Origin: Struthio camelus
Lineage: Eukaryota > Chordata > Aves > Struthioniformes > Struthionidae
Reading direction: 5' to 3'
Length of the DNA stretch: 64,000 nt
NCBI RefSeq assembly: GCF_040807025.1
Contig: NC_090943.1
Location: 28,549,213 to 28,613,212, forward strand
Shown: one piece after another, positions 12,701 through 26,876 of the stretch
How positions within the stretch are numbered: the stretch's first letter is position 1
Layout: the number at the start of each line of letters is the position of its first letter
Position numbers and translations under genes: made by a program
The notes under the pieces: generated by a model
Databases searched by the model: none
Told to the model about the DNA's origin: nothing
Seen by the model: only the letters and a program-made list of their open reading frames with translations

Positions 12701-15700
12701 AAATGTAAAAGGATGTTTTCCATATTAAAAAAAGTATTTTGAAATGATTGTAAGAAAAAAAACTAGTTGCATTACTAGCAGTATGATCAAGTGCAGCTGG
12801 AGAATATTTGGGATTGGTGAATTGTTACCCTCTATGTTTGAGTTACTTTATTTGAGCACCTTTATCCACGCACAAAGAGACCCTGCAAGCAGGATGTGTA
12901 CAGTTTAAAAGTATAAAGCAGTATCCATTTTTTTTCCTGAATTCTAATACCAAATTTTCCAAGACAGATTTTAACATGTCTCTGTGTTTAACTACTGCCC
13001 TATGCAGGGCTCATGGTCAAGGGTAAACACAAGTGAAGAGTAATTGCCCTGTTTCTCACTCCTAGCAGAGTTTACTCACCTCTCAGTGCTTGACTGAGAC
13101 AAGTGTTCACCCACTTCTTTAATGTACTACTAGCCATGTATAGTATGCCGTCCTAGATTTCCAGGAGGGAAGGGCATCACCAAATTTCTCTGTTGCTGAA
13201 ATCAGTTGACTTAAAGTGAAGTTATGTCAGGAGAGAGACTGGTCCCTCTCCTATTTTTAGCATATTTTAAAGGCTTATTGTTTGTTGTCATAGATGTAGA
13301 GTATGGTAACAAGCCACCAAAAGCTAACATTCGTAGGCTGCGTAATGTGTTCCCCACCGCTCTGTGACCTAGGTACCTAACTGCTGACTGCAGATGTTAT
13401 ACAAGGTGACTATTAGAGGAGACACTGAAGACTATTATCACTGATGAATCATAAATCTCACGAACTTCTTATTCTTTTGGGAGAAAGAGACATCAGAACT
13501 GCTTCTTGAAGGTCTGGGTAGTGTGATGAGAGAGCATGTAGTGATAATCATATGGAAAAAATAGCAGAAATGGTGGTGGTTCCTAAACATCAGGTAGAAG
13601 AAAGCGTAACAAAAGACAGGGCTGATACAACTGACATTTCATCACAATGTGCCCTAATCAAACAGCATCGTTTCCTGGGAGATTGAACAATGCCGCATGC
13701 TTTTTAATCACGACTGAAGCTCTCTGCTGTTCTCATGAGTCCTCAAAAACCTGTCTAACTCAAGTGGGTGAGGATCAGCCCACCCATGACATACTGCTGT
13801 GGCTTTATCCTACATACAGTATATTACCAAAAATGTTATGTCTGCTGAGAACAAAACCCCCAAATGTGAGAAATGTGGGCAGCATTCCAAGAAAGTGGGC
13901 TTGTCTTCATGAGAAAATTATACTTAAAATCACACATTAAGTTGGTTAATTAATTTTAATTAGTCTAATCTACAGACCTGCATCAGAAACTGTTATTTCT
14001 TTGCAAATGTTACTGTTTTGCTTGCTGAAATAAGTGTTTTGCATAGATCAGTGTGCTGGTCTAACTGAATTGGTCTGAAATAGCATCTTAAATTTAAAGT
14101 GACTTTCTCTGGTAGGTGTGGTTATTACCATAGAGAAGACTCTGGTCTTCTTTACACTGGACTTTCAGTTCCTAGTGTTTATTATACAAATATAGGTGCT
14201 TTGGGAAAACCTTCACTGAAGCAATTTGCATCTTTTTCCCCCAAAGAGCACCCATATTTCTACTAAGCTAGCGAAAGACTTGTGCAGTCCTGGCCTCTGA
14301 AGCATAGCCATATCCTTCTCAAACGCACATCATAAGACTACGCTAGTGGAATTTTTTGATATGGTGCAAGTCAGAGTTAACAATACAGCCCTTTTTCAGT
14401 GAAAATCTTGGAAGAAAAATACTAGTGCAAAATTTGCTCTTGTAATGTGTACTATTGCAATGGAAGGCAAAGTTATCAGATAAATACATTTTTTCTTACC
14501 TATGCAAGAAAGGAATGTGTTCCCAGTAAGTAAACTAGGATCTAAGATTCTTTGGAGAAATACAAGCATCAACTGATTTATAATCATTATAATTTTATTT
14601 TCTATGTTCTTGCTCTCTGATTGCCAGTCATCTTTGTTTTATTGTATTTTACTATTTGAACTTCATTATGAAAAGAAAAGCTTGCAGAAGCTTTTAAGAT
14701 GTAAAGAATTGGGTTAGAAAAGGACTATAAAGAATCTTGCAAGAGCTGCTGAAGAGAAGCTTGCTGCTGTGACATTCACATCTAAAGTCAATATGCTGGG
14801 GCAAGTTTTTATCTGCAAGGCTAGTCATTTTAAATAAATAAAAGAAAGTCTGATTCCCAGTGAAGGCCAGAGGCATTAAAGTAGAATCGTTTTAATGACC
14901 TAGCCAGACAGGTCTGTCAGGAAAGTCTTTATGTAACGTTGTATAAATCAATAATATTTTTTATTGCTTATTTAAAGGATGCAAGGTATGTTTTTATGTT
15001 ACCTCTTCCAATTATGCCTGCCAAATACATTATACCCTACAGAAGCATTTGAGTTGGCTATTATACAGTTTGGCAAGAAATAGCTTAATGACCATTAAGT
15101 AATCTTTCACACAAGATGTCTGTGTTTTTGGAAGATGTTGATTCTATGAAATGCTAACCTGAAAGTGTAAGTAAGGATAGGTGAGAGGGGAATAGAGTGA
15201 TTTTTGTGTTGAAATAGTTTGACTTCAACTTTCACCGTGGTGGGAAACAGCTCAAGAATTACAACGGCTCTCTATCATGATTCCAGCTACTGCTTGAACT
15301 CTTTCAATCTGTTTTTGTATTTTAAGTAGACCTTATAATGTGTATGACATGCACCAGGATTATGTTTACTAAGTAAGCATCAAGTGATAATGTTTGTATC
15401 TGAAGAAATATCAGGTCCTCCTCTGACCACATAATTTCGTGAGTTAAACTTACTCAGGTCCCTTTTTAAGGAAAGAAAGGCCTGTTGATTCTAGAGCAAT
15501 TGGCGAGGCCAGGTCAGGAACGTGGAAAAGCAGCACCCAAGAAACAGATTAAGTGCGTATGATTCAGTATGTATGATTCAGTATGTTGGAAGCATAACAT
15601 TTCCCAGGACTGATGTGTTCCTGGTTTCGCTGAAATTAAGGATGTCTTGCATTCTGTTGCTGTAGCGGAGGAATTAGGCTCCTGGGAAATCAAGAGATGC

Positions 15701-15816
15701 CCAGGTGATAGCCTAGTGAAGCTGCTGCAGAATTACACAAGCAATGCTGGCTTAGGCTAAAAGAGGATCTAGTCTAATAAGTGGGGTTACATTTTTGTCC
15801 TTGGTAACATGGCCGT
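9701..15816. other. Intergenic, no gene seen
   Basis: AT-rich sequence. The longest open frames are about 100 codons (near 11.8-12.3 kb on both strands, 13.65-13.94 kb on plus) and resemble no family I know. I see no repeat element with confidence. Confidence 0.6.
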
Positions 15817-15899
15817 GACTTTTACACAGCAGTCTGCGGGGGATTTATGCTGTGTCCGGACTTTTACACAGCAGTCTGCGGGGGATTTATGCTGTGTCC
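15817..15899 (+). repeat. Perfect tandem duplication, 42-bp period, each unit a hairpin
   Basis: A 41-bp unit beginning GACTTTTACACAGCAG and ending GCTGTGTCC occurs at 15,817-15,857 and again, without a mismatch, at 15,859-15,899, with one G between. In each unit ACACAGCA (15,824-15,831; 15,866-15,873) and its exact reverse complement TGCTGTGT (15,848-15,855; 15,890-15,897) flank a 16-nt loop, so each copy can fold into an 8-bp stem-loop. Perfect identity in unconstrained DNA implies a recent duplication, or an assembly artefact. Confidence 0.97.
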
Positions 15900-18800
15900 T
15901 TTTCAAGAGGCAAAATGTTCCCACAAGCGCTCACAGATGCTCCGTGAAGACTGAATGAGTCCCTGACTGTGTTTTGGGAGATTTGTACCACGATGTGTCA
16001 GGACTTCTTGACCTCTCAGAACAAAGGGCCTAGGGGAAAAATGCTCTGCTCACTTCCCTTCCTTGGCTACTTTTCCCTCCAAGGCCCTATGTACCTAACC
16101 CTTTTCTGTGTGCATGAGTAAAGAGAAAAGAACAATGCAGGGAGCCTTGCCCCCCGCCTTGTACAGTCAGGCAACGCTAGAGGCTCTTTACTTAAGGGGC
16201 ACAGAGATGACCTCCTCCTTATTTTCGCAGTACAAACATGACATCCTAATGTGGAAGGCGCAGAAGCTGTTCCCATGCCACTCTCCCCTCTGCAGCCGAG
16301 TACAGCAAGACCGTTGTGGGTTGAAATAAGATTATACTTCAGGAAGCGCTCAGTAGTTAGCTTTCCCCTTGTGCGTTTAGTGTGAGCTGTGATTAGCTCA
16401 GCTGGGAAGTAGGGGGGAAAAGGTTCCTACATCAACCTACTATGAAGCAGAGTTCTTGTTGGTTGATGGCATTTTGCCACTATTCGGTAGCTATTTACAT
16501 GGATGCAGCCCCAAGACAGAACTTGCGATTTAGGTCTCTATCCTTTTTCTGTTCAGTGAGTTTGAAAAAAGTTAAAACTTCGCTTACATGGACTTCACTG
16601 AATTTGTTTCTGCAGACTTGGCTAAACAAAGAAATAAATGCTTTAAAATTCACCAATTCTGTAACTTTCTACCGCTTGCCACTGGTTAAACATGCAGAAT
16701 TTAAAGTGTGCATAAAAGTAATTATGGTATAGCCCAACAGTTAAGATTTCTGCTTTTTCAGAAAATATTAGCTTTCATCACTTTGTTACTTTGTACATTG
16801 TATTTTGCAGAATCAATTACACTTAAATAAGGCATGTAAAATAAATAGAAAAACAATTATCTCCTCCAAAAACAACCACAATCACTGGTAAGAGTTGTGG
16901 ATAGTTTCCTAATTACCATGAATGTCTAATTTTAGAACATTTAAGGTAGTGTAGTCTGCAACAATTATTCTTTCTCTAAAATCAATGTCTATTTTATGAT
17001 GAGATATGGTCTGATCAGTGGAATAGATGTTCTTAATCATAACTAAGATCACCATATGAACTTTGAAAACCTGAATCTTCTCCTTTGTGGCATCTGTTTT
17101 TCTTCTCCAATTTTGAGCCCTCCATGAAGAACAGAGACATTTTTGTATGTGTCCTCTTTAAAATTTCTTGTGTAAGAGATGAATCAGTTAGTGAAGAATT
17201 CATGACTCATATAACAAATTTCATGAACTTCCCCACCTATGTGGCTTGATCATACCCCCACTGACTTATCTGCTGGAGAACTTTCTGATTTCTTTAGCAA
17301 AAAATTATTTATTTACTTTTTGCTATTGCTGCAATCAAGAACTTTTTATTGACTTATTACTGAAATGCATCATAGTCAAGCTCAAGATTTCTAGGATTAC
17401 AGTCTCTTGACTACTAGAATGACTGGTATGTATCATGGATAATCATATATTCTGTGGCACGAGTATTACAGATAGGTTTAATCTGAGAAATAGTGTGCAT
17501 TTCTGTAACTATCAATAGCAGATGGTTGGATGTTTCAAGTTTATGCTTTGCTAGCCCACTAAAAATAAAACTGAGAAGGCAGACAGTTAAACAGAGCTAC
17601 ATGGTCAGTCGTCTCCATTACCAAACCAAACGCTTTACATCTACCAAGACAGTTTTGGGGGGAAGTGGAAAGAATGAAGGTGGGCAGTGGGGGGCCACCT
17701 TTGCACTTGTCAAAGTAGCAGAGGTCATTCGTTCTTGCAATAAGGTGGTTTGATAGAGCAAAGGTTTTAGTGAAAAAAATGGGGAAAAAAATAAAGGTAC
17801 CAATCTAGAGACACTGAATCCCTGCAGTTCCTCCTAAGATTGTTTCCCAAGCTGCCATGGGACAGAAAGGATAAACGCCATGTGTAAATGTGGAAAACCA
17901 TACGAGTTTGTTATGTTCTAATTAAGCCATTTTTTTCTAAAAACATATGTGTTTGAATAGACCTGTAAAATTGAAAAAAGGTGGGGCTGCTTGCACTTAT
18001 GAAAGTACAGATTTTATGTCCAGCCTCTGTTTTGGCCATGACAGTGTTTTCTCTTTTCAGCTTCATAGTAACAGGAGATGCACGCTGTCCTTCGGAGGAT
18101 GTTTTACTCACCCTTTTGTAAATTTCTGCTGAAGCCCGGTTTTACTCAGCATATTCAAAGAAATGTCCAAACAATAACATATACCTTTGTATTTCCTTAA
18201 AGTGTCTCCTTGTTCTCCTTCATCCCCTCACTATTCAAAGTTTGTTCCCATTTTTCATTCTATTGCCAACATATAGTTCTAGCTATTTAGTGAGTTTGTT
18301 GTTATGGCTACTCTATTTGTGAGCTGCACAAAAACTATTTAAAAGAAAAATACAAAATGTTTTAGGAGTTTAAGAGCAATAGGAAATGCTCCAGGCGGCA
18401 ACCAGAAGGCCAGCCTAAAAATAAGTGCTTAAGCCTTATGTGTGTGTTGTCCATATTTCTACCCCGGCAGTAGAGGCTTAGAGTTCTAAAATTAATTTTC
18501 AAACAATCCAGGGCTCTCTGCAGCTTGAGACTTTTACAGTCGTTTCCTATTTCAGTGATCAGGGATGTTCAATATAGTCAGCAAGAAATTCACAGTTCTG
18601 TTTAACAGTCCGCAGTGTTACGGAATGTCCTATAATTTTTAAACACAATAAATTCAAGGAAGCTCTAGAATAATTTGATGGTTTAATAATCTTTATCCTA
18701 ACAGAAGTAGAGTTTGGTGCCTTGGTATAATGCACATTTTGCAATAGTTAGGACAGCAGGATTTAATTCAGTGTTTTCCCTTTGCAATGGAAAAGATTTT

Positions 18801-21800
18801 TTCTATTTTTTTTTTTCTGGTAAGCTGCCTCAGACATGTTCTTAAACTCAATACAGTTAATTCACCAGACCAACCTAGCGTGCCCTCTGTTCTGACACTT
18901 ACAAGATTTTTATATTTAGAATTCATGAGAAAATGCTCGTTAAGAAATAATCCATCCATGATAATGCCACCATCTGCTGTCCAAGGAGGAGGGAGAGGAA
19001 TGAAACTAGGAAGAAAAAAAAAAAATCCTGAGCTCCCTTGCTTGGTGCACACTCCCTCCAGCAATCCACAAATCTGATTGAGGCATCTGCAGGGACTTGG
19101 CAGCTTTGCAATTGTGGGAAGTGAAAAATGATCGTAGTTAAACTTATGCCTAGCATTCTCTTATTTTTTACAGAGATAGTAAAATAGTAATGTGGTTCCA
19201 GTTTGTAGGCATGCATCTATGTATAGCTTTAGACGGCCTCTCCAGAGCACTCGCAATCTGCTTAGAACATCGTGCATGGGCGAACTGTGCTGGTGACTTT
19301 AGGCTGGAGCTGAACTCCCACTCTCTCAGCTGTTTCTGAAGGCTCGGTGCACTGTGTTCTTTTTCCTTCTCTGAATGGCACTGTGCATTACTAGTAGTAG
19401 CACCATGACTTACTACTACCTCATACTCTATTAAATATCCCTTTACTTTTTTCTTGAAGTGGAGTAGCAAAGGAGAAACAAGAATTTCTTTACTTGACAA
19501 AATTAGCCTTTTCACTACCTCTACGCTCTTGTAGAGCAGTTGTGCAATGCTGATACAATAGACTCTCAAAAGCAGGATACCAGGAAGATGTTGGTTCTCC
19601 CCCCTCCCACGCCCTTTCACTTACCCTTTCTTGATAACTTGTGCAGTTTTCGTCCTTAGAAAGCCCACTGTGCAATCGGGGAGGACCTCTGCCGTGCAAG
19701 CTACTCATTCCCTCATTGCTCAGCGTGAGCCTCCGCCTTCCTTTTGTTATTTAAAAGCTTCATTCCCTGTTCCAATTATCAGGCCGGCTGGAGCTCTTGG
19801 AGTACTAAGCAAAATTGTTTACAAACAGCTGGGATTTTCAGGACTGTCTGAATAGATGGTCTGTCTACCTCACAGCCCAGCCCAACTGGAGCTGGCGACT
19901 TCATGCCTGATAGGAAAGGAAGACACTGGAGAGAATATCCATGTTCTAGGCAGAATCCCTATAGAGATATAGGAAAATTTAGTCTTTATTTGTACTGGAA
20001 TCTATATAACATCAAGACACAAAGCAGCTAGTGCGAAATTAAATTTGTGATTAATGCATTCCAGTATTTCATTCTTCATGTGCCGTTCCTTGCTAGCCTT
20101 ATTTACATCATTATAGTAAAGGAGCAGTGGGAATCTTGAGCCTGCTGGTATAAAGGCATGGAGACATGCAGCTTCCTTATCTTCTTTTGTTTCAGAGGTA
20201 ATCTCTTTACTCAAATGCATATTATACCCTATCTGAAAATTCCATTTATTTAAAAAAAAAAAAAGGTCAGGTTCTTTTGTTCCTCAGGTGCCCCTTACAA
20301 CTTCCACCTTCTCAAATCTGACAGGTTGTTGGCAGTTTTGTACCCATCTGTATTTCCCTTATGCCTCCACCTCCTCACCATCTATTCCTAAACACTGTTT
20401 TCTGTTTCACGTGGCACAGCATGAAACTAATCCGGATTGCTGGGTACTAGGTCTAAACTAGCTTAGACCCTTGAAATCTCACTTTTCCTTCCTTTACCCT
20501 TTAAGCCCAACCCTCTCTCCCAATTTCTTTACAGCCGTTTTTCTTGCATGACAAGATCGTGCTTGGAGAAGTCAGTCATTTGTAAGAAGCATCTTATCTA
20601 TAGAAATAGCAGCACAACGCAGAGGAAAAACTACTCATGCAACCTCATTTTAGAAGAGTTTTACCATAACTATTCTACTTGCTGAAACAGGTACAATTCT
20701 GCATCCTAATTCTTCTTGGTTCTGCGTCCCTTCCCATTCACTTGTTAAAGGCTCTGGATCTTGGTATGTTTGCTTCTATTAGGCTATCAGATGGCCTGCT
20801 TGAAGGACCTGCTTCTGCTGCCCAGATACTAGCATATGTAAATATTTCGGTCCAAGCCCTACTATCAGCTTATTTATGAAGTGATCTTAAGTTATTGTGC
20901 TTCCCTCTGTGTGGCTGCAGGCCTGAATGAAAGCAAATTGTCCCCCTTGACAGGGGCCACTGGAGCAGACAGTGGCCTCAGCCCTGTAGCCCTTCATCGC
21001 CTGCATCCTGTAGCTCTTCACTGTTGTTGCTATCAAGTCATTTCATGGTAAAGCTTCAAACAATGGGATCAGAACTAACGTGTTCTGTGGAAATGGATGG
21101 CATGGCTTGTGTGTAAACATATCTTTGCTTGGTAGCGAGAGTCCTTTTTGCCTCTAACTCAGGCAAAAATTCTCCCAGTGAACCAAGATCTGCTCACATC
21201 ACAGATGGGACACCCATCCCTGGGCAGACCTGTTCCAACACTTGCTGGTAGAAATCATGGCTTCTACCCATCTAGAGGTGGGTGGCTTTGTCCCTCCTGA
21301 GATAGCGTGTGTTTCCTTTCTGGTACTGCTAGAAATAGTTGTCGCACCAGAGTGATGGTAAACAAACAACCGGCCTTCCAGAATGCAGCCCTTTTCTTGC
21401 AGGAGAGGAAGTGGAGGCGTTCCAAATAATGGAAGTTTTCCTTTTCCCTGTATCTTGTGCTCCTTTTCGTTTGCACTTACTCAGCATGTCAACTGAATTT
21501 TTATTAAAGAAGCAAAGTCATTTTGTCAGTGGTCTCATTCTTATTTTGGATTTAGTCCCTGACTTAAACATCGCTGAAATGACAAGAGGTCCCTCTGGTC
21601 TAATGATGCACCTTCGCGTATACACTTACGTAACTAATGGAACATAACTCTTCGGAACAATAGAAAACTCCATATTTTTTCACTCTAAATTGTTTCACAA
21701 AATACATTGAAACACATCTGCCACATGTGAGGTGTTGCCTCTTCCATCCAATAGGGAGAGCCAAAGAGCTTCTCTTCAGTGACCTCGATATTTGCATTTT

Positions 21801-24800
21801 AAGATTTTTTTATATTATACTCCCAAAAGTTTAAGATTAGACCTGTTGTTTGAGGTGTAGAGTTGCAATCTTTCCGTGGCTTAATAGCTTTGCTGGTGCA
21901 AAGCTGGCTCCCATTATAGCAGTTATTCTTGCATATTTGTGTCTTAGGCAATGGCCTTCTTCAGTAGAGTTCCTGAAAAGCTGTCTTTTACGACTAACAC
22001 AATTTCTTGTTCTGTTTTATGCAAATGTTGATGTCATCCTATTCTTCTATAATTCTATACTGTTTATGTGACCATTCCTTCGCTTTCTTAAAGATGTCAT
22101 TGTAAATTTACAGACTTTGCTATGTTAATGCTTATCTTTTCGTTTTTAAACTTGATGCCAGTGTTCTCTTTTTTTAACGGTATGATAAAGTGGTTACCCT
22201 TCTTGACTTCTTTTCTGCTTTACACAAATGCTTTTATTATTAGTACAGAACTCTTACTTACAGATGTCTCTAATTGGTAACTTGGATTTCAATACCATTA
22301 AATAATGAAAATAGTTTCTGTACACATTGCTGCACAATGATGTGTTTCTCTGTACCGGCAAAGCGTACAGCTCTTCCAAATTAACTGAATGTTTTTAGCT
22401 GGCCTAGTAGCTGATGCCATATAGAACACAGTAATTAAATATTTACTTGCTCTTGTGCACTAAATTAAACTGATTAACAAATCTAGCTTTGAGAGCAAAT
22501 TTTTCCTGTGGGTATTTTACCAAGGTAGTACTTTTCACCTATCAGTGGAGAGAAAAGCAATCAAAGTATGTGGCAAGTAACCAAAACCTAGTTTTGTTGT
22601 ACGTTCTGTAAATGACAGATTACTATTTTCAGCTAAGCAGCTGTTTTCTCATTTGTATTTATTTTAATTACTTTTTTTTAAGGAAAAGGGAGAAGCAAAT
22701 TCCACTAACGCAGTCATAACAGGTCTACATCTATGTTACCAGCAGGGTTTGAACCACAGACTATTACGATGTGAGCTCAATGACAGGCATAGTCATCAGC
22801 TTCAGGGTGGAGCAACCTAGACAAGTATTTCCCCGACATGCCAATGTATTGCACACTGCAAGACAGCGCTAGTGTGCTGTATTTCATGATTTCTGGCTTC
22901 TATATCTTTCACTGAGGAATCATTTGTTTTTGTCTCCAGAGCGGGAGTACAAGCTCCGAAGTGCCACCAAGTACAAATGGTCAGTCATTTGGAAAAGGTG
23001 AAGGCAGAACTTGCTGTCTTACATCTTTCTCATGGCACAGAACACTACTTGATTTGGCAAGGTGGTGAACTCGGCAATCACATTTGCTTGTGTGTTATGT
23101 ACTGACAGTATCAAGTACACTTTTTAGGTCTGAACATCAAATACATTCCTCCCTCTTCTCCTAGTTTTCCCCTGGCTCATTAAATGTGCTTTCCTTAAGA
23201 GTAATAGTGGATATTTACTGCACAATAAATACACTGGAGATAATGCTTTTGCACAGACTGGCAGACCCTGTTAATTTCTGTATTCCCGATTCTGGCTATT
23301 GAGAGTAATTTTCTTTTCAACAGAAAATGTGTGTTATAGAAAGTTTTGCTATAATAAAGTATTTATTAATGGTTAATACTATTATGAGATTCCCAACTTT
23401 CTACTTTAGATCCAACCATGAAAAATACAACTTCCATATTTATACAGTTAACAGGGAATATATCTCATGCAAATTTGAGGTGTTCTGCTTTGGAATAGTT
23501 GAAGTACTAACTTTTCTGACTTTAAATCTTTCTTACTGATGTTGGGATGGAGAGAGAGTTCTCTGTACCACGTATCTACATATGATATCATCTGATGAAT
23601 CAGATGACTGTGATAGGTACCATTCACCTAGGAATATCTTACTTATTCTGTCAACTAATCGAGGTTAAAGAATGTTTCCTAACATTTTCCCCTCCTGAAG
23701 AGCTTAACATTAAATATGTGTTTTGCCAGGGTTTGATTCTTACTAAAAATTTGCATTAGAGTGAACATTTAGTCTTTTCATTTCCTATTTTCTGCAACTA
23801 GCTGACATCCTTCTAATTAGGCTGGTAGCTGATGATTGTCTATGTTGTGCTAAAAAACAGAGTTCAGTGTTGAGGGCCAGTGACAGAAGGCTAATGAAAT
23901 ACAGCTCTTTCAACCATTTCTAGCTTTCTATTTTAGCAAAGGCAGTAGTTCAATGTAATTAGTTGTATGTAGTGTGCAACGCTTTTCCTTTTTGAAAAAT
24001 ACTTTCCCATTTTCTTTACTAGCCATAACCGTGCGTTATTTGAACACCTTAAAGTAGAATGTTTAAGAATGGATGTGACAGTATTCTTACAGTAACTCAG
24101 AAAGGGATATTGCTGTTCTGAGCTTAGGCCCTCATGATGCTAATATTTGCTTTTCTGTTAAATTGTTAAAACATGAAGTCTTGTTATCATTGCCAGAGCT
24201 TCTTTCTTCAGATTTTACAGGACAAAGTCCCCTTTTAGACACTGTTCTTGAGCTTTCAAGTAATTTGATGTTCTGTGTGAAAACAGCACAACCTTCTGAA
24301 ATTGCCAAATGAGTGATACTAATGAGCTCCCATTTTTAACTATTAATGTCTTCCTGTGGAAGAGATTACAGTCAGAAGAATTACACTCACTGCAACAACA
24401 GATTTATAATATTTGAAACTAAATGTTATCAACTCATTATTATAGCTGTGATTGTTGTTTATTTTAGTCTCATGCTACTCTGGTACAGATGGATCCCTAA
24501 GTCACCTTATCTTCCAAAATGTTTATATCTCTTTGTTCAGACAAGTTATTTTTCTTTAAATTAGATTATGTAAAAAGAATTCATATTCTCTAACTGGCTG
24601 AGAGTGAACGATAAAACTCAGTTCTGCTTATGCTGTGATATGTCTAAAGAAAAAAAACCTCCTTCTCCTCTGCAGTGGTTTGATGGGGCAGCAGATAGAC
24701 ACTTTCTTAGCTGACGATCAGAATAGGTAAATAGTTTCCATTTCTACGTGTATGTACAGATACTGTCTTCCAAGGCTTGAAAGAAGTTGACAAGAGAAAG

Positions 24801-26855
24801 ATGACAGGATGACTTTCTTCTTTTTCCCGGGCCGTGCGGAGAAACTTGCATTACCGCTCTGCTGTGTGAATATATTGCTAATCTCAGTAAATGAGTATCT
24901 TTGAAGCACAAGTGTCACTCAGAACAACCCATCAATGACATCCAGATAGTTACGTTCATAAGTAAACATAATCCACACATGAAATGAATGGAAAATTGAT
25001 TATTTTAAGCCTTGGAGTACTGCATCAAAACTGGTTTAAAAAGAGACTGAGTAAAATTTAAAGTGATGCTGTCAGGTTAAACGACTTGGGTCTCTCTTCC
25101 TGTCGTATGTGCACATTCAGAATCATGTGAATGGAGCTGTTGCTCTGGTGCCGTAAAATGACAGCCACGCTCTACCCTATGTAACTATTCAACTGAACAG
25201 ATCTGAAACTTGCGTTGGTTTGGGAGCAGAGTAGTTCCGTAACTTCAGTGAAGTTATTGAGTTTATCCTAATGTAATAAGGAGAAACTTGGTCTCTTATC
25301 TTCCCCAGAGTGTGCTGTGCAGTGTTTTAATGTTGCTTAGGAATTAACAGAAATGTCAATCATGCTTTAACAGAGCCTAAAAATACCTTCTAGTCAAATG
25401 GATTGACACAGAAATACTAAAAATGTAAAAGGATCCACAATTCTTGTGGATTTTTATAGTTAGTTGCATGGCCATGCTCATGTATGAGGAGTCTCTCCTG
25501 GAAGGTGACATACTAATCAAAACAAGATACATTTTATTATTCTAGAGACTGTATAATACTGTTGGTTTAACATAGGCACTGTGTAAATAAGGACGTAGAA
25601 TGAAGAGTTTTCGTGAGTGACTAATAAGTTTGAATATCTTAGATGTCAGTAGCCAAAATCAGATCCCCTAAATAAGGTCCAAACTATCTCTGAGCAGCTA
25701 AAATTACCAGTAGTTGCCACAAATCTTGGCAGTTGTCAGCATGAGGTGGTGTTGAGAGAACATAAAATTATTTAAAATGGCTTTGTGTTAGCTTCTGTGT
25801 CAGAGGCAGGCAGAGTCCTCTTTAACTGCTATGCAATCTACTTAAAAGACATTAAAGTAGAACATAAATGTAATTATAACCTTTCTCAGCGTGAAAAGCT
25901 TGAGGTTTCTTGTGTGCTTGATCTGTCAGCAAGTTGCTCCATCAGAGTACGTCATCTCATTCCCTTGTTTTCTACTGAAGTATAATATATGGATTGCATT
26001 ATCCGGCCATAAAATAACACAAATGTTTTCCTGGATAGATTATTTAAAAAATATATTAATGGGGGGGGGCAGGAGTGCCAATTTTGCTTGAAATTTTTCT
26101 GTTAGATAAAAGATTTAAGTAATAATTACAGCTTTGAATATGTGCCACGTAGATACAGTACTGGGTAACTTCTTAATTATTTTCACAGGTGCTAATTACT
26201 CTCTTTAAAATTGCTTTAGTTGTTTCATCTCATTTAATGTTGTGTCACCTTTTTTCTTGTGGTAAAATGTGAATTATAAAACTCTTCCATATACATCTCT
26301 AGTAAGGACATAGTAAGTTCTTTAACGATTCTGCATGCTTAGTCTAAATTCACAAAATAAAACATTTACATTTCTGCTTTATGTCGCTATTCATTGCTGT
26401 TCTCTGTGGAGGGAAAATAAAGGAGACTTGAAGTTCTCTTAACGTATTTTTATCTTCAGAAGTCAAGCAGCTCTCTTAAGTATTCTTATGGTTTTATTTC
26501 CACAAAATGATACTAATAGAAAGACACTGTCAAATATGTTGGGCCTCAGATCTGGTATGTTATTTGATGTTAACAATTTAATAGTGAATATCCTGGTTAG
26601 TTGTAGCCTTTCTAGTCCTCGCGCAGGGAAACAGCTGTAGGAATCCTCAGCAGAAGAAGCTGTGAAGCAGCAGTTGTTCCATCATCCTTCTGCTTTAGGA
26701 TACTGTCTCAGAAGTGAAGTTTTCTGCAACTGCTTTTGAAGTTCGGGTATCTATATCCTCAGTCATTACTTACCTCCTGTGATCTCCCTTTCTCCCTGCT
26801 GTGCTGCAGCGCTTTGGCATGGTAATGCTGAGCAGCCTTTAGGGCATGCAGCATG
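15900..26855. other. Intergenic, no gene seen
   Basis: About 11 kb of AT-rich sequence upstream of the PPP1R9A promoter. Open frames do not exceed 150 codons (minus strand, 19,168-19,620) and none looks like a known protein. Minor simple sequence includes A12 near 20,254 and G9 at 26,061-26,069. A stretch at about 22,380-22,550 is rich in TAAT and TTAA homeodomain-type words and could be a conserved regulatory element, but this cannot be judged without alignment. Confidence 0.55.
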
Positions 26856-26876
26856 CCCCCCCCCCCCCCCCCCCCC
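26856..26876. repeat. C21 homopolymer
   Basis: Twenty-one consecutive C residues lie in an otherwise ordinary stretch about 800 bp before the CpG island. The minus strand is G21, able to form G-quadruplex, and the plus strand can form an i-motif. The length is likely to vary between individuals and to be unreliable in assembly. Confidence 0.97.

Noticed and set aside
15550..15586. Short direct repeat GTATGATTCAGTAT occurring twice
   Set aside because: A 14-bp simple duplication, with nothing beyond ordinary slippage.
19168..19620. 150-codon minus-strand open frame
   Set aside because: It is overlapped by other frames, has no recognisable motif and lies in intergenic AT-rich DNA. Chance is the best explanation.
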